Under the pieces are notes generated by a model. That model did not search any database. It saw nothing but the letters and a program-made list of their open reading frames with translations, and had not been told where the DNA came from. A DNA stretch of 64,000 nt, from NCBI GenBank assembly GCA_964017065.1, contig OZ024783.1, positions 7,418,391 through 7,482,390 of the forward strand, given 5' to 3'. Positions 43,181-56,189 of this stretch are shown piece after piece; positions within the stretch are counted from its first letter, which is position 1; each line of letters starts with the position of its first letter. Both the position numbers and the translations under genes were made by a program. This DNA comes from Haliclona indistincta. Lineage: Eukaryota; Porifera; Demospongiae; Haplosclerida; Chalinidae.

Positions 43181-44674
43181 GTTTTATTTATTATCTTATA
43201 TAATAGGGATCACTTAGTATTAGCTTTATTGCTATTGTGAATTCCTTGCCTGTATGTGCAAAAGTATTATAAAAAAAAAAAAAAAAAAAAAAATTACGTA
43301 AGAGTTGGCCTTCTGACCAATCAGATTCTTTCCCAGACATTCCGGGGAAGATATTACTTCCTGGCACACGAAAATCGACTAAAGTCACAAGACCCTCTCT
43401 CGCGATAGGCGAGGGTGTGGTCTGAGGACGAGACTAGGCATTTGTTCTACGGCTTCAGGGCAAATTTCACAACATTTTAGGAAAAACAAAATGGCTGCCA
43501 AGAAAATTTAGACATTTTATGGCTTCGGGTGCTCGGAAAACACGTTTTTTCGCATTCTCTATGATCTGGGCTAAATTTTACACTCACCAAAACCACTGCT
43601 ATTTATATGTACTTTTCAGTAGCCAGCCCCAAAGTACTAACTTTGAGCAAAATTTGACGAGGTCGCTGCACTTTATCGGCTTCACTTTCGAAGTGGGCGG
43701 GGCATATCGACCGACTTGAGTGTGGGCAATTGCGGCTACTCACTGGCGTAAAAGGACGCAAATTTGAGACCAGTAGCACAAAAGACACACGAGATATTCA
43801 CGATAGAAGTAAGATAATTTAGTAATTAAAGGGTTAAGAACACGACGAACGTCAGAATGACGACAATTTCAGTTTCTTCGGGCAAACAAAGCTTGGTCAA
43901 AGACTGTTACCAACAAAGAAACTCACAAATCTGCTCGTGGGCGGGGCAAACACTGTACAAAGATAATTCATAGATAGTACCATAGATATATTAACAGAGG
44001 GATTGGAAACTCTCGTTATTTCCGGAATAAGGCTCGTTTCGCTGACGTAATGGAGGTGGGGCTTCGTGCCAGCGCACGAAATGGCAAATCAAGTGTTCAG
44101 GTACGCGTGTAGCAGCGTCGAAAGGAACTGCTTCGATTCCGTTCGTTGCAGGAGCCTGAAAGAGGACATGGCTAAGATATTGAATGACAAGAAGGCCACT
44201 ATCGTTGCTAGATTCAGCAACAAGCTGATCTCGACAATACAGCCCTGTGTCAAAAACCTGGAACGTGCCGTTCTGCAGCTGCTAGACGAGGAAAGGCCCA
44301 TACTCTCTTTCACCAGCTCAGAAGGACTAAGCTCATGGCGTTATGGACACAGTTCTACAGCGACATGGGTATACAAGTGAAAGATCCTTTACTGGCACAG
44401 GCAGTTAGCCAGGATATATTTAATAAATTACTTATACAATCTGAGACTCGACTAGCCTCGTCCCCACGCCCAATTTTCGCTAACTTTACGGAACGAATGA
44501 CGGAACGAAACGCGAAAATAGGGCCTGGTATCCATTGCAGGGGTATTGGTGCGCATGCGTTAGTCGTTATACAGAATCTGTATAATCGGCAGGATATTCA
44601 GAATCCGTAAAATCGTATATTCTTTGCACGGATATTATGCCGTTTGTTTTAGTGTCCGGTTTTCGCGTGCGCCT

Positions 44675-46428
44675 ATGGACGCTGAGCCATTCAGAAAAGC
44701 TGTATCGTACGCGCTCTCCTGTTTTAAACTGGATAAACTCAAGCCAGAACAGGAAGATGTAATTTATAAACTGTACCAGGGCTAGGACGTGTTTGCGTGG
44801 TTCCCCACTGGCTATGGGAAATCGATCTGCTACCAGCTGCTTCCCTTTCTCTTCGACGCAAAATTGCATCAACAACTGGAGTCGATGCAAAAACGCAGCA
44901 AGGTTATTGTTGTTTCACCACTAGTCTCTTTGATGGTAGACCAAGTTTCCAACTTGAAAACACGTGGAATCAGTGCTGGTATACTCAGTGGCGATAAAGG
45001 TGGGTGCCTGGAACTGACTAATGATCAGTGCACATCATAGCCATGCTTTTTATATAGATGTAGATAAGTCTATGCTAGTGAGCAAATCTGATGTGTGCAG
45101 TGGACGTTGTAGTATACTGTACAGTGCTCCTGAAGCTCTGTTGAAGGAACACTGGAAGCAACTTCTAACTATTCCTCCTCTCTCACAAACAATTGTCGCC
45201 ATTGCTGTGGATGAAGCCCACTGTGTTTTTAAGTGGTAAGGAATTAAGGTGAAAATAATGATAATTGACTTTTATTTACAATTTTTTAAGAACCGAGATT
45301 TTCGTCCAGCTTTTGAAAATATTCGTGATGTGCGTGCTTTTTTGCCTCCTGATGTGCCTATGCTTGCGGCTACTGCCTCGGTGACTGAAAGCATGAGACG
45401 TGATATTATTGACAAGCTGAACATGAGCGCATGCTGTGTAGTGTCTATTTCTCCAAACAAGAAGAACATTTAAACCATAGTATGAATAATTCTCTTTGAT
45501 GTAACGAGCGTTAATGAGGGCTATAAATCGTGTACTGCCCGCACGCGTTTCAAGATGGCCGCCGCGTTCGAGAATCCACAAAGAAACGGCCCTCGTGCTG
45601 CTCTGCGGTCTTCCTGCGACGTAAGATAGCCAGCTAGACGTCAGGCAAGCAGCGCACTATGGTTTAAAGTAGTTATATACCTCACAGTCAGTGTTTAAGC
45701 ATTTAAAGCCCTTGGGCTACGTATACGCCCGCGGGCTTTAAATCGCTTAAACACCTCCTGATCGGTATATAACTACTATTTACTACCAAGTAGTGAGGAA
45801 GTCTACAATTGAAGAGGACTTCAGTGACATTGTACACGATTTACTTATCAACAATGTCAAAGCCCGTCGCTATCTTGCTTATTGCCAATCGCTGAATATG
45901 TGCTCATTGTTGTTTGCCACGTTTCTATATTCTCTGGATGAAAACAGTTATTACCCACCAGGAGCACAGCATCTCAGCAGCAACAGGCTATTTGGAATGT
46001 ATCATTCATGCACAGATGAAGCTAATAAACGTGCCATCATAGAAAGCTTTGGCCAGCCTCAAGGTACCATACGAGTTGTGTTTGCGACAATGGCCCTTGG
46101 AATGGGTGTAGATTTCAAGAACTTGTATTATGTCATTCATTATGGAGCACCAAGGTCTCTAGAAGACTACTTGCAGGAGAGCAGTCGAGCAGGCAGAGAT
46201 GGTCAGCAAGCATATTCCAAAGTATTCTGGAAACCTGCAGATGTTCCGCTTAGGCAGGATCAGAGTAATTTTCACAATAGAGAAGTAGCAGCTGTAAGGA
46301 AATATCTCGAGGATACTCACATGTGTCGTAGGTACATGCTGCTGAGGTATTTTGACAAGGTAGTAGCTGATCGTCTTGAAATTCATGACAAACAATGGTG
46401 CTGTGACAATTGTCAATCAAGATCATAG
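44675..46428 (+). pseudogene. RecQ-like helicase pseudogene, copy 2
   Basis: Same motifs and the same in-frame TAG (44783-44785) before Walker A as in copy 1, so the nonsense change predates the duplication. DEAH box at about 45210, motif VI region ESSRAGRDGQ at about 46180. Confidence 0.85.
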
Positions 46429-46526
46429 CTATATAATCTATTACTCTGCATGTATATATACATGCATGTTTTACACTAAGTTGTTTTTTTTTGTTTTAAA
46501 TTCTTTATGCTTATATAACACCTAAT

Positions 46527-47184
46527 TTAACTGTCTTCTTCAGAGTCACTATCAGAGTCATCAGAAATGATGAATTTTAAGTGATCTTTTGCTTTCTTTG
46601 CCAGCAGAATTCTCTTGACTGACATCTGTTATAATTACAGTATAATAATTATAACATAACACTATAATAGTCATACCTTGAAGACAGTCACACGGAGTGA
46701 TGGCTGACATAGCATCTAAAATACCATGGCACTCTTGGCTAACTGAATTAATAAACTTGTTAAAACAAAATTAATAAAGACAATAATGCTTACCTGAAGT
46801 AAAAGGTAGTCTTCTTCCTGCAGTGCCTGTTGTGGTACGCTTAGCTGCTGGCCTTGCTCGTTGGGTGTGTGGTGAAGCATGTAGACAGCTGGTGTTGGTC
46901 GTTCTCTTTCTAGCGTTTACAGTTACACTCCCAGGAGTAGGCAGATCACTAGTACAGTCGTACGTTGATCTGGCTAACTCTCGAAAGGTCTCTGCAACAG
47001 AGAACTTCCTGTTACAAGGTCTGCACATGTGCTGTGATAGCCCATCACTGTCAGCTACAGGCAAGCCGATGATAGTGCTGAGTCTGCCAGAAAGTCTAGT
47101 ACTCTTGGCTTCGTCAGAAAACAGTGCCACGGAGGCCGTTCGAACTGTGGAACTTGCACAAAATCTGCATACAATACGGGACAT
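46527..47184 (-). pseudogene. ZAD/DUF6589-type gene remnant, copy 2
   Basis: Counterpart of 20429-21086: ZAD-like first exon (MSRIVCRFC, MCRPC) and acidic last exon, no DUF6589 core. Confidence 0.72.
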
Positions 47185-48143
47185 GGCAGCAAAGGAACCG
47201 CGTCAAACTCGCGCATTTACTCAGCTGTAACCTGCCCGCGAAATAATTATTCGGCGCATGCATATTAGTACCCCTGCAATGGATCATGGAGACCAGGCCT
47301 AGCGCGCGCCTTTATTTTTCGCCGTTTCGTTAATTTCCGTTTTCCGTTGCGAAAAATTTTGGCCTGGGGACGAGGCTAAGACTCGACCTGCTAAGAATTC
47401 TACTGAAACAGCTGCAGCACAAGAGCTACCTTTAACCAACGAAGAACAGCTTGACAGGGACAAAGAAAATATACTTAGATATGCATGTGGATATGTACCG
47501 GTCAAACTGATACAAAAATTTAGAAGGGAGACAAACGAATCTGCTGAGAGATTCATCACATGCTTAACAAACATGTCAGCTGCAACAGATGAGGAATTAC
47601 CTGAAGATCACACCACAGAGTGGCTGAAAAAAATAGACCGTGGAGGATTGTATCATGTCTCTCCTCACTGCTATAATTTGTTCAAAGCCATTGAACATAA
47701 AGTCAGGGTCAGACTCCCTCAACTTATGAGGAGTCAGGTGGAGACAAAGGACCAGTTAATCTGTGATGTTATTGCTGATCCAAAGGTAGAATTGTCCTGG
47801 ACAATACTGTCGTCTGATATAGATGATGAAGATGAAGCTGGTAAACTCTTACAAGAAATCGTAAAGCTGTGGGTAACAATTCGAGGTTTTTCCTTAACTT
47901 CTAACTGGATGGAACAATACAAAAGAAAAAAACAAACGACGACCAAAAAGGCTAAGAGTTTACGGAAAAGTTTGAATATGAAGAATCCTACAACTGATTG
48001 ACAAACAAACTGGTATACACATGCATGCACACTTGCATTCAAGGCACAGTCAATAACAAAATTGTGACAAACAAACAAAAAATGTTATGTTCTGTATCTA
48101 TTTATCAGTGTATTGAAATGCAATGTTACTATTTAGTTTTACG

Positions 48144-48373
48144 CTTCCTACTCTTTCTGCGCTTTGGTAGTGGAGTGTCGTCAACTACTTCAGAGGTAAC
48201 CAGACGTCGTTCTTGCGACAATTCCCCCTTACAGTATCAAGAGCAACGGAGCCCTGTAACCTAAGAGAGGTGGCATTCTGCAAAGATAGTGCTGCTGTTG
48301 GGTTGTCACTCCTTCCTCCCACTTGAGCACGGACTCTCACTCTCTGAACATGTCAAGGCTGCCTTTTTCTTCT
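48144..48373 (-). pseudogene. P-type transposase C-terminal relic, copy 2
   Basis: Counterpart of 22826-23055 (GGRSDNPTAALS, VRGNCRK, TPLPKRRKSRKR). Confidence 0.72.
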
Positions 48374-48993
48374 TAGTCTGAATTTTACGATGCCTTGAAA
48401 GACGGAATTTGCGGGGCATGTGTATCTGTGTAGAGCGAGTAACAGAACGTCATACATGGCTCACGCCACACAACTGCTAATGTACTTTCGTCATATCAAC
48501 ATCTTATGTTGCTAAAGCAAGTCACTAGCAAGATAGAGGTACAACAAAAAACCTACCACAACCGACTTAAATACTAATTTACTACCAAAACAGACCCTGA
48601 ACCCACTATAAACTAGTACTACGCCACACAACTATCATAGACGTACCTTGTTAACGCAATCTTGGCTTGAGAAAACGCACACAGGGACTCCAAGAGGTAC
48701 AACAAACTCGCGCACCACTAGTACGTACAGCAACAGCTTTATAGCTTATGTAAAATAGCGCGTACGGTGACTTTTACTGGTCTGGTATATAGTCACAACA
48801 AGTCCAAAGTAGATCAAGAAGAAACTATCTCGCATTAGACCACTGAAGCCCGAGTTCGCGAGAATTCTTGCGCGCCAGTAGCTATCTCGAACCCGAATTT
48901 CTCGAAACGAGCCTTGAATAGAGGCGGAGTCACGTTTATACACAGTATAGTATTGGAGTGATGACGTCACGTTCAGAGTTTCCAATCCCTCTG

Positions 48994-49592
48994 TTAACCC
49001 TTTAAGCCCTAATGACGCAATTGTGCGTCATACATACTTCAGACAGCATAACTTTATGAAAAAGTGCTAAAATATCCCAAAATTAAGCCAAATTGAAGAA
49101 TACAAATAACCACCAAAAATTGACCGGTTTTCGGCGCGCCCCCTGCGCTAAACGTATTGGCTTCGGCATTTCTATGGCTTCAGTGCAAATTTCACAACAT
49201 AATAGGAAAAACAAAATGGCTGTCAAGAAAATTTGGACATTTTATGGCTTCGGGTGCTCGGAAAACACATTTTGGCGCATTCTCTACGATCTGGGCTACA
49301 TTTTACATTGACCAGAACCACTGCTATTTACATGTACTTTTCAGTAGCCAGCCCCAAAGCACTAACTTTGAGCAAAATTTGACGAGGTCGCTGCACTTTA
49401 CCGACTTCACTTTCGAAGTGGGAGGGGCATATCGACCGACTTGAGTATGGGCAATTGCGGCTACTCACTGGCGTAAAAGGACGCAAATTTGAGACCAGTA
49501 GCACAAAAGACACACGAGATATTCACGATAGAAGTGGTCAGCATTTACGAGGTTAAAATTTCAGCAAGATAATTTAGTAGTTAAAGGGTTAA
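48994..49592. mobile_element. piggyBac-like MITE, copy 2 of the TTAA-stacked insertion
   Basis: Counterpart of 23676-24274, sharing its left TTAA with the TTAA element. Confidence 0.87.
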
Positions 49593-49718
49593 TATATCTA
49601 TGATAGTACACATAACGGGATCGGATTGGTGACTCCCGTAAATTATCCCTGTTTTTACGGCACATCCGCGTTACAGCGCCGCGTTTGCGCCTGCATAATG
49701 CATATTAAGTATCTAGCC

Positions 49719-50796
49719 ATGGCGGTGAGTTCAAATGCAGTTCCTGTTCGTGTACCAGAGACACAAACTCAGCAGCAAGGTACATTGATACTAAGATACT
49801 GCTGTAATTACTAAGATACTGCTCTTTAATATAGTTCTACTGTCGGTTGTTGAAGCGGTCATCAGCGAGAAGTCTATGCTACCCAGCAGAAATGCTGCTG
49901 AGGTTGTTAAACTAGGGAAGGAACTGGCTGCGTGGCTAAAAAGCCCACTCAATTCCACTGGTGCTGAAGTTTTTTCAAATTCTTTAGCTCAACAACTTGC
50001 AAAGTGCATCCCTTTGACTTCTACTAGTACTGCTCAGCCGCTAGATCAGCGAGGGCGGGAAGCGATATGGTCAAGCTACCAACGTCTACGATGCTCACAA
50101 GAATACACGGCTGTGTGGCAGGCCTTTTTCAGAAATTTGGGCATTGTAGAAGCACACCCACTGTTCTGGCAAACAGTTGGAGATGGTATGTTGGCTCAAA
50201 TCATCAAGAAGAAGTTTCCCTTGCTATCGGCAGCTGCACCACAAGACTCAACAGAGGGATCTACTAGGCCTAGTCTCACCTTGCGAGAGATGAATGCCCT
50301 TCGCTACGCAGCTGGGTATGTTCCACGAGCAGTCTTTAAGAAGCTCAACCTCCATCCAAGTGCTGTCAACACCAGGCTGCAAAAGTGTCTACAAGATCTT
50401 CTGCAGGAGTCTAGCGGCAATCTTGCATCGGAGGAGTGGCTGGATCTAGTGGACAGGGGCGGGCTGTGTCGGGTAAACGACACCGCCTTCTCGCTGTTCC
50501 AAGCAATGGAAGTGGAAGTGCGTTCACACCTGCAACTACACGCTGCTGTTGTTACAGAAAACTTTAAGGAGGCTGTGACTAGGCGAGTGTTTGAAAGCGA
50601 TGAAGTGAAAACTTTCTGGACTTGGCTATCAAACGAATGGGAAGACGAAGACAGCAAGCTCCTTTTTAGAATGATCGTAGAACTGTTTGTGACTGTAAGG
50701 GGCTTCTCATACGCCAGTGCATGGATTGAGCAGCACAAAATCAATACTGCAAAAACTCTGCAAAAGTCTAAAGGGCTACGAAAGGCCGTAAAATAA
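49719..50796 (+). CDS. Uncharacterised 340-aa protein, copy 2
   Basis: Exons 49719-49779 and 49835-50796; I see no difference in the encoded protein from 24401-25478. Both copies being intact while the neighbouring transposase gene is broken could mean recent origin or retained function. Confidence 0.8.
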
Positions 50797-51152
50797 ATAG
50801 TGCATATCGTTCTAGACTGCAACCAACCCAGCTATAGTAGTTCAAACCATAACCACCACCACCACTCATGTCACTAACTAACAACAGTATCACTCTTGCT
50901 ATTACACAACACATGCAGTACATGTACATACAATTACAACTCTGCACAGTTTAAGTTGAATATATATAACATAGTTTAAGTTGAATATATATAATAAGAA
51001 AGTAAATTTGAAAGAATCATCAGCAGCTGGTCTAGTCCTGTCTGCATGCTGTACTGTACCAATGAGTTAGCTGACTACAACAATGAACATGATCAAAGTT
51101 GATTAAGGTATAGAGCTTGAATTCTACAAAGTTGTACATTATCTGCTGTTGT

Positions 51153-51750
51153 TATGCCTCGGTGGGCGGAGCCACGAGGCATACAGCTACAGTAGTAGTT
51201 CGTTCGTTTGTTTGTTTGTCAGTCAGTCATTCCGTCCGTTACTTCAGTTTTGCGGCGCACGCTGAACGATGAGCCCTGAAACTAGCAATGCAAGTAGAAC
51301 TCGATATTATCTCGCTTTTGAACATTTGAAACTTGTATACGAAGCTTCGTTCTCGAGTTATGGCGTGATTTGCTTACTTTGTTTACCGTTGCTGGCGAAC
51401 TAGCTGGCGATCTGGACTTCTCCAAAGGTAAAGCTGTCTACAGTTGACTGCCTAGAAGCTGATAGGTTAGAATTTTACTACAGGATAGCAGCGCAGGTCC
51501 AGAGAAATCGTGTAAGCAAGCTATATGGAAGCTATCTCGCTCGTGGTATGTGTGTGCTGTGCTAAACACTGTAGACACGCCCAGTTGAATTGTGGTTAGC
51601 ACTGATTGGCTTCTGATTGCATAACTAAAGCACTGCATTGTGATTGCTGTACAGTATACATGCATCTGCAGTTGCTGTGTTTGTGGAATGGTTTATAGTT
51701 GTGTTTGTGATATAGTACCGAGGCATCTGCACCTTAGGTGCTTCATTATA
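51153..51750. mobile_element. Foldback element copy a, duplication copy 2
   Basis: Counterpart of 25810-26406, with small indels in the TAGTTCGTTCGTTTG tract. Confidence 0.72.
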
Positions 51751-51891
51751 AACAGGTTCTGGTTAAAGAGTGTTAATGTTATTTCATCTGTTCTATCCTC
51801 GGATCTCTGATATCTGTTTATTTACTACTTGTCATGCACTGTGAGCCTGAAGTAGTTTGCTGTTATTGATCGGCGTACTGCTGTGTGTGGT

Positions 51892-52330
51892 GAGTGAGAG
51901 CTGTTGGCTGTTGTGAGTGAGGGTTGGCTGCTATGATCGAGTGAGAGCTGTTGTGAGTGAGAGCTGTTGTGAGCGAGGGTTGGCTGCTGTGAGTGAGAGC
52001 TGTTGTGAGCGAGGGTTGGCTGCTGTGAGTGAGAGCTGTTGTGAGTGAGGGTTGGCTGCTGTGAGTGAGAGCTGTTGTGAGTGAGGGTTGCGGGCTGCTG
52101 TGAGTGAGAGCTGTTGTGAGTGAGGGTTGGCTGCTGTGAGTGAGAGCTGTTGTGAGTGAGGGTTGGCTGCTGTGAGTGAGAGCTGTTGTGAGTGAGGGTT
52201 GGCTGCTGTGAGTGAGAGCTGTTGTGAGTGAGGGTTGGCTGCTGTGAGTGAGGGTTGGCTGCTGTGAGTGAGGGTTGGCTGCTGTGAGTGAGAGCTGTTG
52301 TGAGTGAGGGTTGCCACTGTGAGTAAGGGT
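51892..52330. repeat. Transposase-tail minisatellite, shorter allele
   Basis: About 440 bp of the same 36-39-bp unit; compare about 690 bp at 26530-27215. Confidence 0.9.
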
Positions 52331-53166
52331 TGGCTGTTAGTACTAGTGGTTGTTTGAGTGACTTGGCTGTTGGTGGGAAGTGGCTGCTGTATGCTTGAGT
52401 TAGCAGGTGGTGTTGTTCGTTTTCTTTTACGTTTGGGTAGTGGGGTGCTCATACTCTCCAATGATTCCATGTCCATGTCTCCAGATCCTCGACAGTTGCC
52501 TTTTACAGGAGTTTTGATGAAGGAATTGATAACTCTCAGTGCTTGCATATTCTTCTGGAACTCTTGCACATTTGGATTGTCGTGTGTTCCACCTCGCTGG
52601 CGCTGGCATCCAAAGAAGTTTTCAAGGGGATCCTGGGAAATTCTCTGACTGAGAAACACGCTGACATCTGGTAGAGTAAACAGATACTTCACCATCTCTA
52701 TGAACGAGAGTGCTATGCAGTTGGAAACAAAATCTAGTGAGTTGTGTATTTTAAATAAAATAACATACTTGTCATCCTCAGGCCAAGTCTTGTTGCTGGA
52801 CTCAACAGCATCCTAGACTTTTCCTCATCTGTGAAGCCTGGTCTTGCTTTCACAGATTTTTCCCATTGGTCAAGGTATCCAAGAAACTCGTCACGAAGCC
52901 ACTAAAATAACATTGAGCATTATAAACATAACTATTGTTACTAATTGTCAGTCTGCTGTCTGCTCCACTTTTGTATGGCATCTGAAATTGTTTTCTCTTA
53001 TGTGACCCCTGTGAGAAGTTTTTAACATTCATGCAGTCAAAGAACTTGTCCATTAATTGTACGAATGTTGCTGTCTCCTTAACTTCCTCATTGCCACTTA
53101 ACAACAAAGCATTTGACACAGATTCACTCAGCACCTATTGATATTAGTTCGAGGTCATCCCTACAT

Positions 53167-53188
53167 ATCATTGCCGATCGGCAATGAT
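53167..53188. repeat. Perfect 22-bp palindrome in an intron insertion
   Basis: ATCATTGCCGA followed by TCGGCAATGAT lies inside a 46-48-bp segment that copy 1 lacks (after 28032). It could be a transposon excision footprint with hairpin-derived palindrome, or a tiny foldback. Confidence 0.85.
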
Positions 53189-54138
53189 AATTACATAAGT
53201 ATTGCATATCATAATTGTCAACAATCATACCTGTACTGCGAGATCCACTCGCATTTTAGAGAACGAAGTAAGGGAAACGTGCTCCAACTTCAACTTCGGC
53301 AGAATTGTTATCCCAACTCCGTTCCTGTCTTGGTAGTACAGGTTAGTGATGTGACTCCACGCGATATCCTTTCCATTAAACTGTGTTTGTTACAGTACTG
53401 CATGCTTAGAGCAATTAAATTTTAGCTTACCCAGAGTGACCTTGCTTTGGACAAGAGGCAGTTTCTTGTTGTCTTCAGCAAGTGTGGAGGGTCAGAAAAA
53501 AAGTAGACGAAGCGGCCATCTAATGAGTATGGATTCGGTGTTCTGTAAACAACCTCACAAGATGGATCATGGAGCTTCACAAGCCTCCTGTTTACAGCAT
53601 TTCCATCCAATGTAGCTCCAAGCACCTAGCATAATAATAGAAAGTTATTATTTCGTCCACTGAAAAATTGGTGAGTGAACATCTGACATGTATTGACATC
53701 TAACACATAAAGCCCAAATGAAAATCACCTTAAAATCACAGCTTTCTAGACGACTTATTGCTTCCCAGAATGGGGTAAAAAGCATTTCCCCATTTACACT
53801 GAGCTGAGCAAGGAAACTGAGCATAAGCAAACTGCAACTTGGTGAAAAGACCGTGAACCATAAAAACAGTGATCGTTTTGGCAATAGTTGGTGCTTTGTG
53901 TATCTCTTCAAGCTCTGTTTCAGTCTTAGGATTTACTACTGTAGCATATGCTTGATTCTGCTCCATTTCCAACTCTAAATCGGCTACTGTTGGTCCTGTT
54001 GGTGCAGTAACTCTATAGTATCGAAAAAAGGAATTTGATGCAGCCTTGATAATTATAAAATTTATCCAGCCAGAAATACTGCTACTTACATTTCCGAAAC
54101 TTACGTGTTAAGTGACGGTATTTTCCTAAAATACAAAA

Positions 54139-54531
54139 TTAATGAATGAAAAGTAGCGCCATCATCAACGTGATGAGTATGACACATTCTATTGTTACTG
54201 TTGCTATAATATCACTTCTGTAGTAAGAAATGTTAGGAGCTGTTGTGGTGTTGATGTTTCTTGTTTCTAAATGGAGTTGATTTCGAGTGTATATCAGGGG
54301 TAAGTGCTTAGCACCACATTTAAGACCAAGCTTATAGTTGTGGGCAATTTGAACGGAATAGTTAGTACATTCAGGTAGTGATGTAAGGTTAAGTACAGGA
54401 GTGATGATAGAGGGTCTCAGAGACACATTCACAGCACTACTGATCTCACACCAGTAGTAGCCCAGGGTAGAGTTAGTGACTTGAAAAACAAGTTCAGTTG
54501 ATGCTTGACTGAATGATACTGAATGATAATG
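54139..54531 (-). other. Captured Ig-like segment in transposase, copy 2
   Basis: Counterpart of 28978-29370, in frame with the transposase N-terminal half, stop at 54139. Confidence 0.83.
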
Positions 54532-56189
54532 ATACCCTATAATCATTGCTGGTGTCTCCAGGCAGCGATTGATGCTTCCAAGGTTGCAAAAACCGATGAA
54601 ATTTCCCTTATGCTTGTCATACACCAAACCCTCTTTGATGTACATTTCATCAATGAGCAACAGGACGTTTCTGTCTCTATCTGGACAGACATCAATCTCA
54701 GCAGCCTTCATGAGCAGTATGTCTGTGTCGGTAGAGAAACCAGGAGCAGCTTCAATGTGATGAGTATAATCACGAAGAGTTCTCTGGCTTGGTAGCTTGA
54801 TTATGCCAGATTCTGTTAGAGCCTCGTATGCACCACTGGACAAGTACTGCACGTAAAGGCACCACCGAATCATCAAAGGATGCCATCGCATTCCGTGCTT
54901 GTTTCTAGATGCTGCCTCAAATTGTTGGTTCCAAAACACCTCCTGTATACACAATTTATACATGTAGTTGTTTCAAAAGAACATGAATACTATTAACATG
55001 TAAACAGAGAATAATAATTACTATTAAATCACATTTTAATAAGTGTTGTACCTGAAAAGAACCTGGAGAGAAGGACTCAAAAAACTGTGCTCTTTTTGTT
55101 TCCATTATGTTGGTCAGATCATCATGTAACTCTTCTTCAACCTCCAATCCAAATGTCTCAGTTGATGTAGTGATTTTCTCTCTCAGGCGCAGATTCTGCT
55201 TGGTCAACTTTTGACGCAATTGGTGCTCGTTAGTTAGACGCTTAACTAGCTCAGGTTGTGACAAGCACTTGTAGTTAGTGTGGCTAGATGGTAATGTTCT
55301 CTTGTCTGCATCAGTCACGGACTGGCGCCATACTTTCATGCGTAGTGAAGCTCTTTGACGGACACAGAGAGTGCATCGAGTTGAAGAATGCCATGGTGGT
55401 AGGAGAATTTGGCACTCAGGATGACGGATAGCAGGTAAGGCACCTACTAATAATAATAATTAATGTTTTAAAGAAAAATTGTATGTACCTGGAGTCGTGT
55501 CATTCTTGTTCAAGCAGAGAAATTTCTCATCTGTGTTCCCAATGCACAGCTGACATTTGTCAAGGTATGACAGAAGATGTAATGCTTGCTGACTGCTCAC
55601 AAGCTTTGTGTCAGCATCAAACTCAGATCCGGAAAAGAAATCGGCAGAGATGTTGTTGCCGGCAACAGTGACGGCTGTCCAGTTCAGTTGGCTGTTGATT
55701 TGAACTGATAGTGAAACTTGAGCAGCACTAGCATTGATCTTAAATAGCTGGTGTATACTCTCTGATACTGGACTAGAAAACCACTGTGCCGGCAGAGAAA
55801 GATGCTCAAGTTGAGCCTGAAGAGCTGGCAGTGTGTCAACATTGCACAACTCAAGGGGTAGAGAGATGGGTAATACAGTAGCTGTAGTAGATGTTGAAAC
55901 ATCCAGTTGACGTGACTTAGAGTTCTGATACTTTACTTTAAGCCTATGCCTTCTTCCCATTGTCTAAAAATAGCAACAGTTATATGTTCATGTGAACCCT
56001 CTGATCTTTATTTCAGAGCTACGTAAGACATTTAATGGCATAATATAGACCTATCACTAGTATTTGGGTCAAAAATATGTTGACTAAAATGATTTGCTTC
56101 TCCAAAATAGGTACAGGAAATCTGCAACTAAATTAACGTTTCTCCTACATCGATTACTTTATTTTTAACAAAAAATTCAAGCACAAAGA

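Larger units (their letters stand above)
40148..43294 (+). mobile_element. Non-LTR retrotransposon (LINE), 5'-truncated, internally deleted
   Basis: It sits between GTGGTTTGT and TTACGTAAG, which are adjacent in copy 1 (17181-17200), and ends in a 23-base poly(A) at 43272-43294, as expected for target-primed reverse transcription. It includes the end of ORF1, an endonuclease/RT ORF2 broken by a deletion, and a short 3' tail. No clear target duplication is visible. Confidence 0.92.
39096..43436. mobile_element. RecQ-type TIR element (TAGTCTCGTCC), copy 2, with LINE insertion
   Basis: Same ends and nested TA MITE (39259-39867) as in copy 1. The RecQ N-terminal fragment (minus strand, about 39914-40146, LPTGEGKS) is now cut by the LINE at 40147/43295. 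Confidence 0.85.
38916..43837. mobile_element. piggyBac-like MITE split by TIR element, copy 2
   Basis: TTAA at 38916 and at 43834-43837. Counterpart of 15960-17734, longer because the enclosed TIR element also holds a LINE. Confidence 0.85.
44453..47378. mobile_element. RecQ/DUF6589-type element, internally deleted, copy 2
   Basis: 9-bp duplication AGACTCGAC at 44444-44452 and 47379-47387. Same content as 18355-21285. Confidence 0.9.
44066..48001 (+). pseudogene. Broken homologue of the 340-aa protein, copy 2
   Basis: Split by the RecQ-type element at 44452/47379. Here the 3' part reads without the hAT-like MITE: ENILRYACGYVPVKLIQKF, EWLKKIDRGGLYHVS, LWVTIRGFSLTSNWMEQY. One upstream frameshift of copy 1 is absent (44250 region), but another remains near 44310. 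Confidence 0.82.
43995..48993. mobile_element. TTAA-target TIR element, copy 2
   Basis: TTAA at 43991-43994 and 48994-48997, ends CAGAGGGATTGG and its complement. Counterpart of 17896-23675 without the hAT-like MITE. Confidence 0.85.
51880..55960 (-). pseudogene. P-element-type transposase gene, copy 2
   Basis: Same exons, Ig capture (54139-54531) and frameshift (near 53790) as copy 1. The C-terminal frame stops at 51931 because the minisatellite is shorter and phased differently (…LTTALTRS). An intron carries a short insert at about 53149-53196. Confidence 0.83.
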
